Of a DNA stretch of 33,317 bases, positions 9,423-18,837 are shown piece by piece. The stretch lies in contig FP929036.1 of assembly GCA_000209815.1 (NCBI GenBank), positions 1-33,317 of the forward strand. The letters are read 5' to 3'. The notes below the pieces were generated by a model. The model saw only the letters and a list, made by a program, of their open reading frames with translations, ran no database searches and was not told where the DNA came from. Origin of the DNA: Butyrivibrio fibrisolvens 16/4. Lineage in GTDB: Bacteria > Bacillota > Clostridia > Lachnospirales > Lachnospiraceae. A program made the translations under genes and the position numbers. Each line of letters starts with the position of its first letter. The stretch's first letter is position 1.

Positions 9423-10949
9423 CTAATTCTTTAAGATGCAAGACATAATGCTTTCCTGAGAAGCCTCAGAACCAAGCATCTCACCTACCATCTTGCCCTC
9501 ATTCATAACATAAATTCTATCTGACATACCAAGTACCTCAGGAAGCTCTGAAGAAATCATAATTACTGATTTTCCGGCTGCAACAAGGTCATTGATGATG
9601 CAGTAAATCTCGTATTTAGCACCAACATCGATACCACGTGTTGGCTCATCAAGAATAAGTACATCTGGATTCGCAAACATCCACTTAGCAAGAAGAACCT
9701 TCTGCTGGTTTCCACCTGAAAGATTACCAACATTCTGCTCTACTGTAGGACACTTTGTCTTAAGCTTGTCTCTATATTCCTCTGCTACCTGATATTCCTT
9801 ATCTTGATCGATTACATGCTTTGAGCAAAGCTCAGAAAGATTAGCAAGGGTTGTGTTGATCTTGATAGGATTGGTAAGTACAAGACCGTTACCTTTTCTA
9901 TCCTCAGTAACGTAGGCAATCTTATGCTTGATTGCATCCTTGATATTCTTAAGGTGTACTTCCTGTCCATTTAAGAAAAGCTGACCTGAAATGTTTGTAC
10001 CATAAGACTTGCCAAAGATTGACATAGCAAGCTCTGTACGTCCAGCACCCATAAGTCCTGCAATACCTACAACCTCGCCCTTGCGAACGTTCATTGATAC
10101 CCCATCAACAACCTTTCGCTCAGCAAACTGAGGATGGAATACTGTCCAATCCTTAACCTCCATGGCAATGTCACCAATCTTTACATCATGACGCTTTGGG
10201 AAACGGTCTGTCATTTCACGACCAACCATGCCCTTAATAATTCTGTCCTCAGAAATATCATCTGTTGCTTTATCAAGTGTTTCGATTGTAGAACCATCAC
10301 GGATTACTGTGATTTTATCAGCTACATATGAAACTTCATTAAGCTTATGAGAAATGATAATAGAAGTCATTCCCTGCTTTTTGAATTCAAGAAGTAAATC
10401 AAGAAGTGCCTTTGAATCTGTCTCATTAAGAGATGAAGTAGGCTCATCGAGAATAAGTAATTTGGCATTCTTAGCAAGTGCCTTTGCAATTTCAACAAGC
10501 TGCTGTTTACCAACACCAATGTCTTTAATCAAGATTCGGCTGCTTTCTGAAAGACCTACCATCTTTAAGTACTTGTCAGCCTCTGCATATGTTTTATCCC
10601 AATCAATAGAAGCTTTGCTTCCCTGCTCATTTCCAAGGAACATATTCTCTCCTATTGACATGTAAGGAATAAGAGCTAGTTCCTGGTGGATAATTACGAT
10701 TCCCTTTTCCTCTGAGTCCTTGATTTTCTGGAACTTACAAACTTCTCCATTGTAAACAATGTCGCCTGTGTAAGAACCAAATGGGTAAATACCACTTAAT
10801 ACATTCATCAATGTAGATTTTCCAGCACCATTCTCACCTACAAGAGCGTGAATTTCACCTTCTTCTACCTTAAGATTAACGTTATCAAGGGCCTTTACTC
10901 CTGGGAACTCTTTGGTGATGTTAACCATCTCAAGTATTGTTTTTCCCAC
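9423..10949 (-). CDS. mmsA: Sugar ABC transporter ATP-binding protein (GguA/MmsA/MglA type)
   Basis: This is the double ATPase that powers monosaccharide import. The 508-residue protein has two nucleotide-binding halves: the first with Walker [10 protein letters not shown] (38-46) and Walker [12 protein letters not shown], the second with a degenerate Walker A (GLMGAGRTE), signature LSGGNQQK and Walker [13 protein letters not shown] weak second Walker A is normal in this subfamily. The start is a GTG at 10947-10949 after GGGAGGAAA. The 171-base gap to the binding-protein gene holds two strong hairpins, which may lower its expression relative to the binding protein. The frame is intact. Confidence 0.93.
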   Translation of the reverse strand: MGKTILEMVNITKEFPGVKALDNVNLKVEEGEIHALVGENGAGKSTLMNVLSGIYPFGSYTGDIVYNGEVCKFQKIKDSEEKGIVIIHQELALIPYMSIGENMFLGNEQGSKASIDWDKTYAEADKYLKMVGLSESSRILIKDIGVGKQQLVEIAKALAKNAKLLILDEPTSSLNETDSKALLDLLLEFKKQGMTSIIISHKLNEVSYVADKITVIRDGSTIETLDKATDDISEDRIIKGMVGREMTDRFPKRHDVKIGDIAMEVKDWTVFHPQFAERKVVDGVSMNVRKGEVVGIAGLMGAGRTELAMSIFGKSYGTNISGQLFLNGQEVHLKNIKDAIKHKIAYVTEDRKGNGLVLTNPIKINTTLANLSELCSKHVIDQDKEYQVAEEYRDKLKTKCPTVEQNVGNLSGGNQQKVLLAKWMFANPDVLILDEPTRGIDVGAKYEIYCIINDLVAAGKSVIMISSELPEVLGMSDRIYVMNEGKMVGEMLGSEASQESIMSCILKN

Positions 10950-11034
10950 TTGTATTTCCTCCCTAATTGTAAAACTTAGAATAAGTATTTTATTCTCTTC
11001 AAATATATTCTCTATTTATCTAACCTTTAAATAA

Positions 11035-11053
11035 GGGCGAGCTATGCTCGCCC
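11035..11053 (-). other. GC-rich hairpin between binding-protein and ATPase genes
   Basis: Eight-base perfect arms (11035-11042 and 11046-11053, GGGCGAGC / GCTCGCCC) enclose a 3-base loop, followed on the minus strand by TTATTTAAAGG. The T-tract is weak, so partial termination or message stabilisation is likely. It should help the binding protein be made in excess over ATPase and permeases, as is known for other ABC operons. Confidence 0.65.
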
Positions 11054-11086
11054 CCTATAAGATTACCCTTTAGATTTTTAAAGCTA

Positions 11087-11110
11087 TTTTCAGCTACATG
11101 TAGCTGAAAA
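11087..11110. repeat. 24-base perfect palindrome after the binding-protein stop codon
   Basis: Both strands read TTTTCAGCTACA then its mirror complement, with no spacer. It begins 11 bases after the stop of the binding-protein gene. In RNA it folds as a hairpin with a tiny loop; it has no T-run after it on the operon strand. It could cap the 3' end of a processed binding-protein message. A protein-binding site is also possible. Confidence 0.7.
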
Positions 11111-11120
11111 ACTACTGCTT

Positions 11121-12242
11121 TTACTGCAACTGGTCTTCTGTATAGTAACCAGAATCAATAAGGATTTCCTTGTAGTTGTTTACATCTGCAAATACAGGAT
11201 CGCAAAGGAATGAAGGAACAACACCATTGTTGTTGTCATATGTTGTTGTATCGTTAACATCAACTTCTTCACCGTTAAGGATCTGACCTACCATCTTAAC
11301 TACCTGAGAAGCAAGTGTACGTGTATCCTTGAATACTGACATAGACTGCTTTCCAGCGATCATGTTCTTTGTGTTCTCAATATCGCAATCCTGACCTGTT
11401 ACGATTGGATACTTGCCGTTGTAGTTTGCTGCAAGAGCGTTCTCAACACCAAGTGCTGTAGAGTCGTTAGAGCATAGGCAGATATCAAGGTCTGTACCAT
11501 CAGCATAGTAAGAAGAAAGGATATTCTCCATACGTGACTGAGCTGTCTCTGTAGCCCAAGCTGCTGTAGCAACATCCTGGAACTCTGTCTGACCAGACTT
11601 AACTACGATTGTTCCTTTTTCAATGTATGGCTTAAGAAGGTCCATAGCACCGTTGTAGAAGAAACCAGCATTGTTATCACCTGGATCACCAGCTGTGATT
11701 TCCATTGTGAATGTCTTATCTGTGTTCTCAAGATCAAGCTGATCAATGATGTACTGTCCCTGAACTGTACCAACCTTGTAGTTATCGAATGTTGCGTAGT
11801 ATGAAACAGCGTCTGTGTTCATAATCAAACGGTCATAAGCGATAACTGGGATGTTAGCTGAAGCTGCCATATCCATAGCCTCACCAAGTGAAGAAGCCTC
11901 GATAGCTGCAACTACGAGTACGTTACATCCTGAGTTGATCATATTCTCAATCTGAGAAACCTGTGTCTGTGTGTCGTTTGAAGCATACTGAAGATCTACT
12001 TCGTATCCAGCTGCCTCAAGCTCCTTCTGCATATTAGCACCATCCTGGTTCCATCTCTGAAGGTCCTTTGTAGGCATTGCAACACCAACCTTTGTGCCGC
12101 CTGCTGTTGTTGTAGACTCTGTAGCCTCTCCCTCAGCTGCAGGAGCTGCATTGTCAGTTGTCTCTGTGCTTGTACCACAGCCAACGAACATTGAAGCTGC
12201 CATAGCACCTGTCAAAAGTACACTTAATAATTTCTTTTTCAT
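11121..12242 (-). CDS. chvE: Monosaccharide-binding lipoprotein, ChvE type
   Basis: This is the solute receptor of the importer, anchored outside the membrane. A 21-residue lipoprotein signal ends at Cys22 (SMFVGC), followed by a threonine/alanine-rich linker to about 48, then a type-I periplasmic-binding fold with VGVAMPTKDLQRWNQDGANM and PVIAYDRLIMNTDAVSYYATFDN, typical of ChvE/XylF proteins. It has 373 residues and an intact frame. The ATG follows an AGGGAGG site. It opens its own transcription unit: a terminator lies upstream at 12382-12418 and a candidate promoter at 12314-12319. The exact sugar is not readable. Confidence 0.92.
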   Translation of the reverse strand: MKKKLLSVLLTGAMAASMFVGCGTSTETTDNAAPAAEGEATESTTTAGGTKVGVAMPTKDLQRWNQDGANMQKELEAAGYEVDLQYASNDTQTQVSQIENMINSGCNVLVVAAIEASSLGEAMDMAASANIPVIAYDRLIMNTDAVSYYATFDNYKVGTVQGQYIIDQLDLENTDKTFTMEITAGDPGDNNAGFFYNGAMDLLKPYIEKGTIVVKSGQTEFQDVATAAWATETAQSRMENILSSYYADGTDLDICLCSNDSTALGVENALAANYNGKYPIVTGQDCDIENTKNMIAGKQSMSVFKDTRTLASQVVKMVGQILNGEEVDVNDTTTYDNNNGVVPSFLCDPVFADVNNYKEILIDSGYYTEDQLQ

Positions 12243-12313
12243 TTCTAGAAAAACCTCCCTTTCATCTAGGTTTGAATTATTGGGAAAAATCTTGTATTTC
12301 CCTTACTGATGTA

Positions 12314-12342
12314 AATATAGCAAATAACCTTCTTAAAATGGT
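12314..12342 (-). promoter_or_regulatory. Candidate activator-dependent promoter of the sugar importer operon
   Basis: On the minus strand an extended -10, TGC-TATATT (12314-12322), lies about 70 bases above the ChvE start. Seventeen bases further the -35 position reads ACCATT, a poor match. A good -10 with a poor -35 fits a promoter needing an activator, here plausibly the YesN/AraC protein encoded upstream. Just above are GTGACAACC and AAGGTTATT, possible half-sites, not a proven operator. Confidence 0.5.
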
Positions 12343-12381
12343 TGTCACTTTCTGCACATTTTTGTTGAAATCGTATATACG

Positions 12382-12418
12382 TAAAAAAATGGACTAGCAT
12401 ATTTTTGTGCTAGTCCTT
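12382..12418 (-). terminator. Intrinsic terminator of the sugar-sensor operon
   Basis: On the minus strand GGACTAGCA (12408-12416) pairs perfectly with TGCTAGTCC (12391-12399) around an 8-base loop, followed by A then T7 (12383-12389). It lies 24 bases below the stop of the second binding lipoprotein and separates the sensor unit from the importer unit. Confidence 0.92.
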
Positions 12419-12439
12419 ATCTTTAATTACAATTTTATG

Positions 12440-13483
12440 CTAATTCTCGCCAGTAGTGTCTAATGTATTTAAGTACACATCCTCACGGCTGTGGAAACCA
12501 CCATCAATGATTACTTCATCGATGTTGTCCTTGTTTACTGCTATTGGTTCTATGGCCACATATGGAATTTTGTAGGTGCCGTCGTTGATTACATTTTCTA
12601 CATCAAGCGACTGCCCCTTAGCCAACTGAACAGAAAGCTTTGCTGCTTCCTCCGCCAGCTTGCCTACAGGCTTGTATACGGTCATAAGCTGGGTTCCCTG
12701 AACTATGTGCTGACAAGCCGGAAGATCTGCATCCTGACCAACTACAGGAATCTTGCCTGCCAGCTGACCTACAGCAAGAGCTTTTATAACTGATGTGGCA
12801 ACATCATCGTTTCCACACATAATAGCATCGGCCTCTCTTATGTTTTCCATATTATCGTAAACATAAGCGCTACCCATTTCCGCCTTCCAGCCTTCGCAGT
12901 TGTAAGAATCTAAGACTTTTATATTGTTTTCTTCCATTACTGATAAGAAGCCTTGATTAACCATAGGCACGTTGTTGTCAGTAAGGGGGCCACATATCAT
13001 AATAACATCTTCAACATTCTGAGAAGCTATGGCTTCTCCAAGCATTTCACCAACTTTTTCATTATCAAATGATATGTACAAATCCGTATTTACGTTAGGA
13101 ATCAATCTGTCGTAGCAAACCACAGGTATTCCAGCTTTCTTTGCATCTTTTAATACATCCTTAAGAGCATCTGCATCAATGGCAATGATTACAATACAAT
13201 CCACTTTCTTATCTATAAGATATTGAATCTGCTCTACTTGTTTAGATGAATCTCCATTAGCATTTTGTACATTGACCGTGGCACCTAATGAAGAAGCGGT
13301 TGAAACAAAAACATCTCTGTCCTTTTCCCATCTTTCAATAACAAAGGAATCAAAACACATTCCTATTTCCAGCTCGTCCTCTTCAGGCTGCTGTGATGCA
13401 TCCTTTGCCACGCTGCTACTGCATCCACAAAGCAGACACCCCATCAAAGCAAAGGTCATTACCTTTCTCAAAAACCCCTTCAT
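12440..13483 (-). CDS. Second sugar-binding lipoprotein, encoded in the sensor operon
   Basis: This 347-residue protein has a lipoprotein signal ending at Cys21 (CLLCGC) and a type-I binding fold with PVVCYDRLIPNVNTDLYISFDNEKVG, clearly related to the ChvE protein next door (both have a CYDRLI/AYDRLI motif) but well diverged. It is last in the sensor operon, 18 bases after the YesN gene, with its own terminator before the importer unit. It may supply ligand to the sensor, act as an alternative receptor for the same importer, or be a leftover duplicate. Its place with the regulators rather than the transporter is the argument for a sensing role. The frame is intact. Confidence 0.88.
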   Translation of the reverse strand: MKGFLRKVMTFALMGCLLCGCSSSVAKDASQQPEEDELEIGMCFDSFVIERWEKDRDVFVSTASSLGATVNVQNANGDSSKQVEQIQYLIDKKVDCIVIIAIDADALKDVLKDAKKAGIPVVCYDRLIPNVNTDLYISFDNEKVGEMLGEAIASQNVEDVIMICGPLTDNNVPMVNQGFLSVMEENNIKVLDSYNCEGWKAEMGSAYVYDNMENIREADAIMCGNDDVATSVIKALAVGQLAGKIPVVGQDADLPACQHIVQGTQLMTVYKPVGKLAEEAAKLSVQLAKGQSLDVENVINDGTYKIPYVAIEPIAVNKDNIDEVIIDGGFHSREDVYLNTLDTTGEN

Positions 13484-13501
13484 TACATATCCTCCAATAT
13501 T

Positions 13502-15091
13502 CTACCCTTTAGCATATTCCGTTGGTGTCTTACCTGTATATTTCTTGAAGTTTCGTGAGAAATAATTTGGGTCTGAATAACCAACCTCTGTAGAAATCTC
13601 CTTCATTGATTTATTAGTTGTTTTTAAAAGCTTCTTTGCCGCCTCTATACGAAGCTTTGTAAGATAATCAATGAAGTTTTCCCCTGTCTCCTCTTTAAAT
13701 ACCTTAGAAAAATAATATGAACTGATATTTACTACTCTGGATACATCATCCAAAGTAAGCTCCTTCATATAATTCTCATCTATATATTGCTTGGCCTGAT
13801 TAACAGCGCTCATTGACTGCTGTTCGTGTTTGTTTGAAACCCAGAATGCAGCATCCTTTATTTTCTCTATAAACCAGATTCTAACATCCGCAAGCCCTGG
13901 AAGGCTCATTAGCTCTGAAAGGTAATTTGCCCTGCTTTTGAACTCGTACATCCTACCGGTTTTTTCATAAGCCAGATGCTCTGCCCAAAGAACAAACTCC
14001 AGACATTTTAAGCGAACGCTATCGTTATCATTGGCGTAAGTACTGTCCATCCAATCAAAGAATGACTGAGCAACTGATACAGATTCAGAAACATTACCAA
14101 GAGTTATTTCGTCGAACAAACGCTTTTCAAGCTCCATTGGATAGTTTGATTCGTACTGACAGGCGACAGGCATATCATCCACATGGGCCACATGACTGGT
14201 ATTTGATATGAGGACGGAATTTGCCTCCTCGTAGGATTCACTCATTCGCTCCAATGGCTTTACAGAGCCGAATCCGATTCTAAAGTCCATATCAAATCTG
14301 TCTGCAAGCTTTCTGCAAAGTGCCCTGGCACTTTCCACGATAGCGTTTCTCTCATTATATGATAATGTATCACTATCACAAGGAATAAGAATAGGTATCT
14401 TATTGGACATAACATTGCCCATTATTCCCCTGATATAATCCTCTGTTATTGTATGAATCTCTCTGTATGATTTCTGGGCCTGAATAGATGCTGCAACAGC
14501 ACTGGTCATGTAGTTTCCCACAAGCTCCCGACCAAATACCATGCAAGCCATATAACCATAGTCACTACTTATTCCAAGAAGGGTTTTGTAATTATCGATA
14601 TCCTCCTTAAAATATTCCTTAAAAAGCAGATCCTGAATAAGACCATTTTCTATAATAGGTACAACTATCTCCAGCTTTTCACGAACCTTTAAATCATTGC
14701 TGCGCTTAGTACGTTCCCCATCAATTTGCCCCATGGCCTTCTTTAGAATATCAATAATGGCCTCTCGGCTGACAGGCTTGTTTAGATAATCTAGTACCCC
14801 TAAGGAAATGGCTTCCTTGGCATAATCAAATTTGTCGTAGGCAGTCATTACAATAAATACAACATGTTTATTGGTACGACGGATTTCACGCATAGCCTCA
14901 ATGCCATTTATGCCAGGCATTTGAATGTCCATAAAGGCAATATCCGGCTGAAACTCCTCTGCAAGCTCTATTACCTGACGTCCTGTCTTAGCCACGCGAA
15001 TTTCACACTGACTACCAAATTCTTTTTCTATTATAAATTTGAGCGAATCAATAACGATTCCCTCGTCATCTGCTAACATTACTTTATACAT
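13502..15091 (-). CDS. YesN-type response regulator with AraC DNA-binding domain
   Basis: A receiver domain (1-120; phosphoacceptor D55 in FMDIQMPGING, conserved K near 104) is joined by a long middle region to a C-terminal AraC-type double helix-turn-helix (about 425-529, with YSDPNYFSRNFKKYTGKTPTEY, cut here to its key residues: the F-x-K-x-x-G-x-T-P-x-x-Y ending). The 529-residue length is usual for YesN. It is partner to the YesM kinase, whose stop overlaps this start by 13 bases. The likely target is the importer promoter near 12314-12342, and perhaps its own operon. The frame is intact. Confidence 0.9.
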   Translation of the reverse strand: MYKVMLADDEGIVIDSLKFIIEKEFGSQCEIRVAKTGRQVIELAEEFQPDIAFMDIQMPGINGIEAMREIRRTNKHVVFIVMTAYDKFDYAKEAISLGVLDYLNKPVSREAIIDILKKAMGQIDGERTKRSNDLKVREKLEIVVPIIENGLIQDLLFKEYFKEDIDNYKTLLGISSDYGYMACMVFGRELVGNYMTSAVAASIQAQKSYREIHTITEDYIRGIMGNVMSNKIPILIPCDSDTLSYNERNAIVESARALCRKLADRFDMDFRIGFGSVKPLERMSESYEEANSVLISNTSHVAHVDDMPVACQYESNYPMELEKRLFDEITLGNVSESVSVAQSFFDWMDSTYANDNDSVRLKCLEFVLWAEHLAYEKTGRMYEFKSRANYLSELMSLPGLADVRIWFIEKIKDAAFWVSNKHEQQSMSAVNQAKQYIDENYMKELTLDDVSRVVNISSYYFSKVFKEETGENFIDYLTKLRIEAAKKLLKTTNKSMKEISTEVGYSDPNYFSRNFKKYTGKTPTEYAKG

Positions 15092-16550
15092 GGCAAATAC
15101 AATATTGTCTCCGTTCCTTTATTCTCACCTTCAGAAATAATATCCAACACATCATCTCTCTCATAGAAGATGTTCAAACGCTCAATGCAGTTTGCAAGAC
15201 CAACACCATTCGAATCTGTTTTCTGTGGATTTTCCTCATAGCTTCCCTCAAGAATCTTTGTAATAGTTTCATTGCTCATACCTATTCCATTGTCCTTGAT
15301 GCTGACACAGATATAATCTCCTAATTCGTATACGGACAGGCTGATTTTCTTGGCCCATTCTATATTTCTGATGCCATAGTTGATACTGTTTTCAACAATA
15401 GGCTGTAATATCATGCTTGGTATTTTTACATCCAAAAGACTCTCGTCTATATTCTTTACAAACTGGATTTCACCAGCAAATCGAACATTGATAATGTAGA
15501 TATAAATATCTACCAGCTCTATTTCTTCCTTTAGGCTAACAACATCTTTATTTTTCTTGATGTTGTATCTGAAGAAATTGGCCACATTGTGCATATACTC
15601 ACTAGTGCGGTCTGCCCCCTCCATCATGGCAAGCTGGGCACCAGCATTAAGTGTATTAAACAAAAAATGTGGATTGATCTGAGATTGAAGATATTTTAGC
15701 TCAGCATCCTTGACATGGTTTGCCATTATAAGCTCGTTTTCCTTGAGCTTTCTCTCAGTCTCCATAGATTCTGTGAGCTTTGTAATATATGCCTTGATGG
15801 AAACCACCATCTTGCTGAAAGCACGGGTCACAACTCCAACCTCGTCATTATTTCGAACAGCAGGAAGAGCCACATCAAAATCTCCATTTGATACAGCGTT
15901 TGCAGCCTGAGCCAGCTTAACAAGAGGGCTGGTGATAGTGGAAGCAATTAGTACTACAAAGGACAGATTTGCAACACCAATAATTACCAAAGTAAAAATA
16001 TTTAGCTGCTCTAGAGTTTGAAGAGCAGACATCATAGTACTGTAGGATTTTGAGTTGTTGATGAACTGCTGATTGTTAAGGCTAGTGATATTTGCATCAA
16101 TATAACTATAGGTTCTAGATGCTTCCTCGTAATAGCTCTTGTATTTTTCAACATTACCACCACGCTTACTTTCCACTGCATGATTTGTAAGCTCCAGATA
16201 GTTAGATGACATTTTTAAAATATTACGTTCTAAAACTCTGCTTTCATTAACATCCTGATTGTCATCCAAACTAGCCAGAAGATCGCTATAATTTTGTTCT
16301 GCAATATAGTATTGCTCTAAGGCATTACTGGTCTTAGTTCCAAGGTAAACCATGGTAGCTGTCTGAAGCCCATCCAAAGCAACTGTCAGTTCATTTAAAG
16401 AATTATTGCTGGCATATACTTCATCTAAGGATTTAAGCATCCTGTCTGTGCCAAGGTATAGAACAATATTTACCATAAACAGCAAAATGATAGGCAGACA
16501 GAATACAATAATCATCTTTTTCTAAGAGAAAGGGATCTAATGTTTTCCAC
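15079..16550 (-). CDS. YesM/LytS-type sensor histidine kinase (apparent frameshift at the start)
   Basis: Two membrane helices (about 14-34 and 183-205) flank an outside segment of some 150 helical residues. A HAMP domain (about 197-252) leads to the kinase with QINPHFLFNTLN (His near 295), IVENSINYG, and glycine boxes DNGIGM and GVGLANCIERL. The open frame starts at 16515, already inside the first helix. A GTG at 16548-16550 with AGGAGG seven bases ahead gives VENIRSLSLRKKM, the typical basic N-terminus; it needs one A added to the run at 16517-16521, making 490 residues. The corrected start overlaps the end of the anchored binding-protein gene by 14 bases, so the two are translationally coupled. 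It probably reads the state of that binding protein. Confidence 0.88.
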
Positions 16551-17589
16551 GTTCCACCTCCTCTATATAGGTATCAATGTTAGAGTTATCAATAATCTGT
16601 GGCTCTACATTAATATAATCTGATACATGTCCAGTCTGGCGATATTCGATAAATGCCTTTGTGGCAGCCTCACCCATGCTGGCAGCATTCATAGTTACTG
16701 TGCCCTTAATAACCCCCTGCTTAATTCCGGTATAAATAGACTGTGATTCATAATTGCCAAATAAAAGAATCTGACCAACCTTGTTGTAATCAATCATAGC
16801 CTGATAAAAGCTTTCTGTAGAAAGCTCATCTAAGCAAATTACTACTGGTTTAATCTCGTTTTTCTGGAAAAGATTCTGTATGTATTCCTCTGTAGCAAAA
16901 GCACTATCACTTTCAATTTTTCTAACATCAAATTCCAAAGGACCATTAGGAAGCTCCTCAGTAGAAAATGCCTCCTGAATGTTATTTACAAATGTGTTTA
17001 GGCTGGTATCATCATAATTATTGTTAGCAATAACCATAACGTGTTTTTGCTTAACCAGATTTTTCTTTATAGAATTAGCATAAAGATTTGCAATAGTATA
17101 ATTATTGACACCTACATAGCTGACACGACTGTCGCTGGCAATATCCTCCTCTAGGGTGATAACTGGAATATGTGCACTTCTGGCTTTATTTAAAAGCTCT
17201 ATGGTTTCAGGATTGTTATCCCCCTCAATCATAATGCCATCACATCCGCTTTCTATAGCCATCTCCAAAAGCTCAAGTTTGGAGAAATTTACATCCACAT
17301 TATCGGAAATCATATCTACATAGACGCCATTTGCTCTACCATATTCACTGGCAGAATTATAAACGTTTTGCCAAAAATCATTTTTATCATTAGAAGTAAT
17401 AAGCACTACATAGGAATCATAGCTATTGTACTGAGCATCCTTTAATAAAACGTTGGCTTCGTTCATTCGCTGCTGAAAAAGAATAAAGCTAATAATGGTA
17501 GTTAAAAACATAAAAGCAACAGTACAACCTGCCGCTACGACAAGTGCACTGCTGCTTTTAAATTTAAATTTACGCCCATTAAATTTCAT
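16537..17589 (-). CDS. Membrane-anchored sugar-binding sensor protein (type-I periplasmic-binding fold)
   Basis: This 350-residue protein has one N-terminal helix (about 15-38) with no lipobox or clear cleavage site, so it should remain anchored with its binding fold outside. The fold is that of ribose/xylose-binding proteins (SNDKNDFWQNVYNSASEYG, then GCDGIMIEGDNNPETIELL and IPVITLEEDI). Such anchored proteins just ahead of a LytS/YesM kinase act as the ligand-reading part of three-component sugar sensors (for example XylFII-LytS in clostridia). It leads a four-gene operon with the kinase, the YesN regulator and a second binding lipoprotein. It has a GGTGGG ribosome site and an intact frame. 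Confidence 0.87.
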   Translation of the reverse strand: MKFNGRKFKFKSSSALVVAAGCTVAFMFLTTIISFILFQQRMNEANVLLKDAQYNSYDSYVVLITSNDKNDFWQNVYNSASEYGRANGVYVDMISDNVDVNFSKLELLEMAIESGCDGIMIEGDNNPETIELLNKARSAHIPVITLEEDIASDSRVSYVGVNNYTIANLYANSIKKNLVKQKHVMVIANNNYDDTSLNTFVNNIQEAFSTEELPNGPLEFDVRKIESDSAFATEEYIQNLFQKNEIKPVVICLDELSTESFYQAMIDYNKVGQILLFGNYESQSIYTGIKQGVIKGTVTMNAASMGEAATKAFIEYRQTGHVSDYINVEPQIIDNSNIDTYIEEVERGKH

Positions 17590-17621
17590 ATCATTAAACC
17601 CACCTAAATACTATGGGACTA

Positions 17622-17630
17622 ATTATAACA
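17622..17630 (-). promoter_or_regulatory. Extended -10 promoter of the sugar-sensor operon
   Basis: The minus strand reads TGT-TATAAT, a perfect -10 box (17622-17627) with the TG of an extended -10 (17628-17630), some 33 bases above the ATG of the anchored sensor. The -35 position reads ATGTAA, a poor match, and overlaps the stop codon of the upstream calcium-loop gene. An extended -10 can work without a good -35, so low constitutive expression is expected. Confidence 0.65.
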
Positions 17631-17644
17631 TATATTAAATTTTC

Positions 17645-18674
17645 TTACATAATAAAATCTAAATGTTGGACACCTCCTGCTCTACCATCACTTTCATGAA
17701 GAAAAATACCTGATTTTCTGGTTACAGCCTGACTTGTATTTTCATCATCCCTGTGGACAAATTCCGTATCAAGCCTGCCAAGGTAAATAGCCCCTACGTC
17801 TGACTCCTTTAATCCATAAAGTTCCTGATCCCCGTTTTCTGTAATGGTCATAATTCTGAGCTTTGTAAATACAGGATCATTTTCATCAATCCAGCCATTT
17901 CCATCCTCATCATAAGCGGCCAGCTCATTAAAGCCGTCACCTGTTCTGGCACCAAAAAGTTCTAATCCATTGTTTATAAAACCATCATCATTTTTGTCTA
18001 GTGCAAGGAAACCAGCCCCTTTACCTATGTTGTGGAGTTCATCATCTTCTCCATCCCCATCCAAATCAAAGAAGAAGGTCTGATCTGAAATAGATGTTGG
18101 GCAATCATCCAGATTAATCACAAGCGGGTCAACACAGTTTCGAATTGCAACATCCACCATCTGATACTTCTCGGTAAATGAATCAGACATAGCAAAGCTG
18201 TAATTAAAGCTAAGCTTCCTTCCATCAGCTGTTATTGCTGTACCAGTAGATGAATATGACACACTCTGGCTCTCCCATCTCTCAAATGATACTGTAGTGT
18301 TCTGAACAAATAGTGGTTGAGTTTCAGACATACCCATATCAGACATTTCGTTGTCACCGCCATAGATTTCTCTTAGCATTCTTCCAAACTCACTATCTTC
18401 GTCAAAATATCTACCTAGTAACAGCATCCTGATTAGGTATTCCATTGTCCGCATACGGACCTGATGGCCACTACCACTTCCCGGAGTAACATTCTTACTA
18501 ACAGCATTTACATCCGCCTCCTTTTCAGTTTCCTCCGTTTGAAGATTATCCCCTAAAATAGGTGATATCATCCAGATTAAAGATGGGTTTTGTCTCTGAC
18601 TGAACAGCCAGACGCATTCCACTAGTGTAGCTAGCGGTTGAGGTCATAGAAACCTCAGAATTTTGAATTACCAT
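17645..18674 (-). CDS. Calcium-loop (FrpC/EF-hand-like) protein without signal peptide (apparent frameshift)
   Basis: The start is the ATG at 18672-18674 with AAAGGAGG ahead (MVIQNSEVSMTSTASYTSG). The C-terminal half has several acid-rich loops, DLDGDGEDDEL, DKNDDGFINNGLELFG and DEDGNGWIDENDP, matching the repeat style of FrpC-like calcium-binding proteins. No signal peptide or membrane helix is present, so location is unclear. The starting frame stops at 18548 (TYFRG), while the rest lies in another frame. Joining them needs one base fewer (for example in the C4 run at 18550-18553 or the A4 at 18555-18558) or two more, unlike the other breaks in this window. With one base removed the protein is about 342 residues. 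Its role is unknown; calcium binding is inferred from the loops only. Confidence 0.65.
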
Positions 18675-18753
18675 TCGCTTTCCTCCTTTGTAAAAACCAA
18701 ATAGCGTTAAAAAGAAGAAAGTCCTTTTTCTGTCATCATAGAAATTCTTTTTA

Positions 18754-18775
18754 GTAAACTGGTGCCATAGTTTAC
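18754..18775. repeat. Short inverted repeat upstream of the calcium-loop gene
   Basis: Seven-base arms GTAAACT (18754-18760) and AGTTTAC (18769-18775) are separated by 8 bases, between the CPBP gene terminator and the next gene. It could be an operator or a 5' leader hairpin. No supporting promoter box was found close by. Confidence 0.35.
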
Positions 18776-18780
18776 AAACA

Positions 18781-18814
18781 AAAGAAAACCAGGAAAACCT
18801 GTGGCCTTCCTGGT
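18781..18814 (-). terminator. Intrinsic terminator after the CPBP protease gene
   Basis: On the minus strand ACCAGGAA (18807-18814) pairs with TTCCTGGT (18788-18795) around an 11-base loop, followed by TTTCTTTTG. It lies about 25 bases below the stop of the CPBP gene and should end the ileS-glgP-CPBP transcript. Confidence 0.8.
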
Positions 18815-18837
18815 CTCTATGATTATCGTCCGTGTAA

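Noticed and set aside
11087-11110. Recombination or attachment site
   Set aside because: The palindrome has no second copy or integrase nearby and sits in a normal operon gap; RNA hairpin is simpler.
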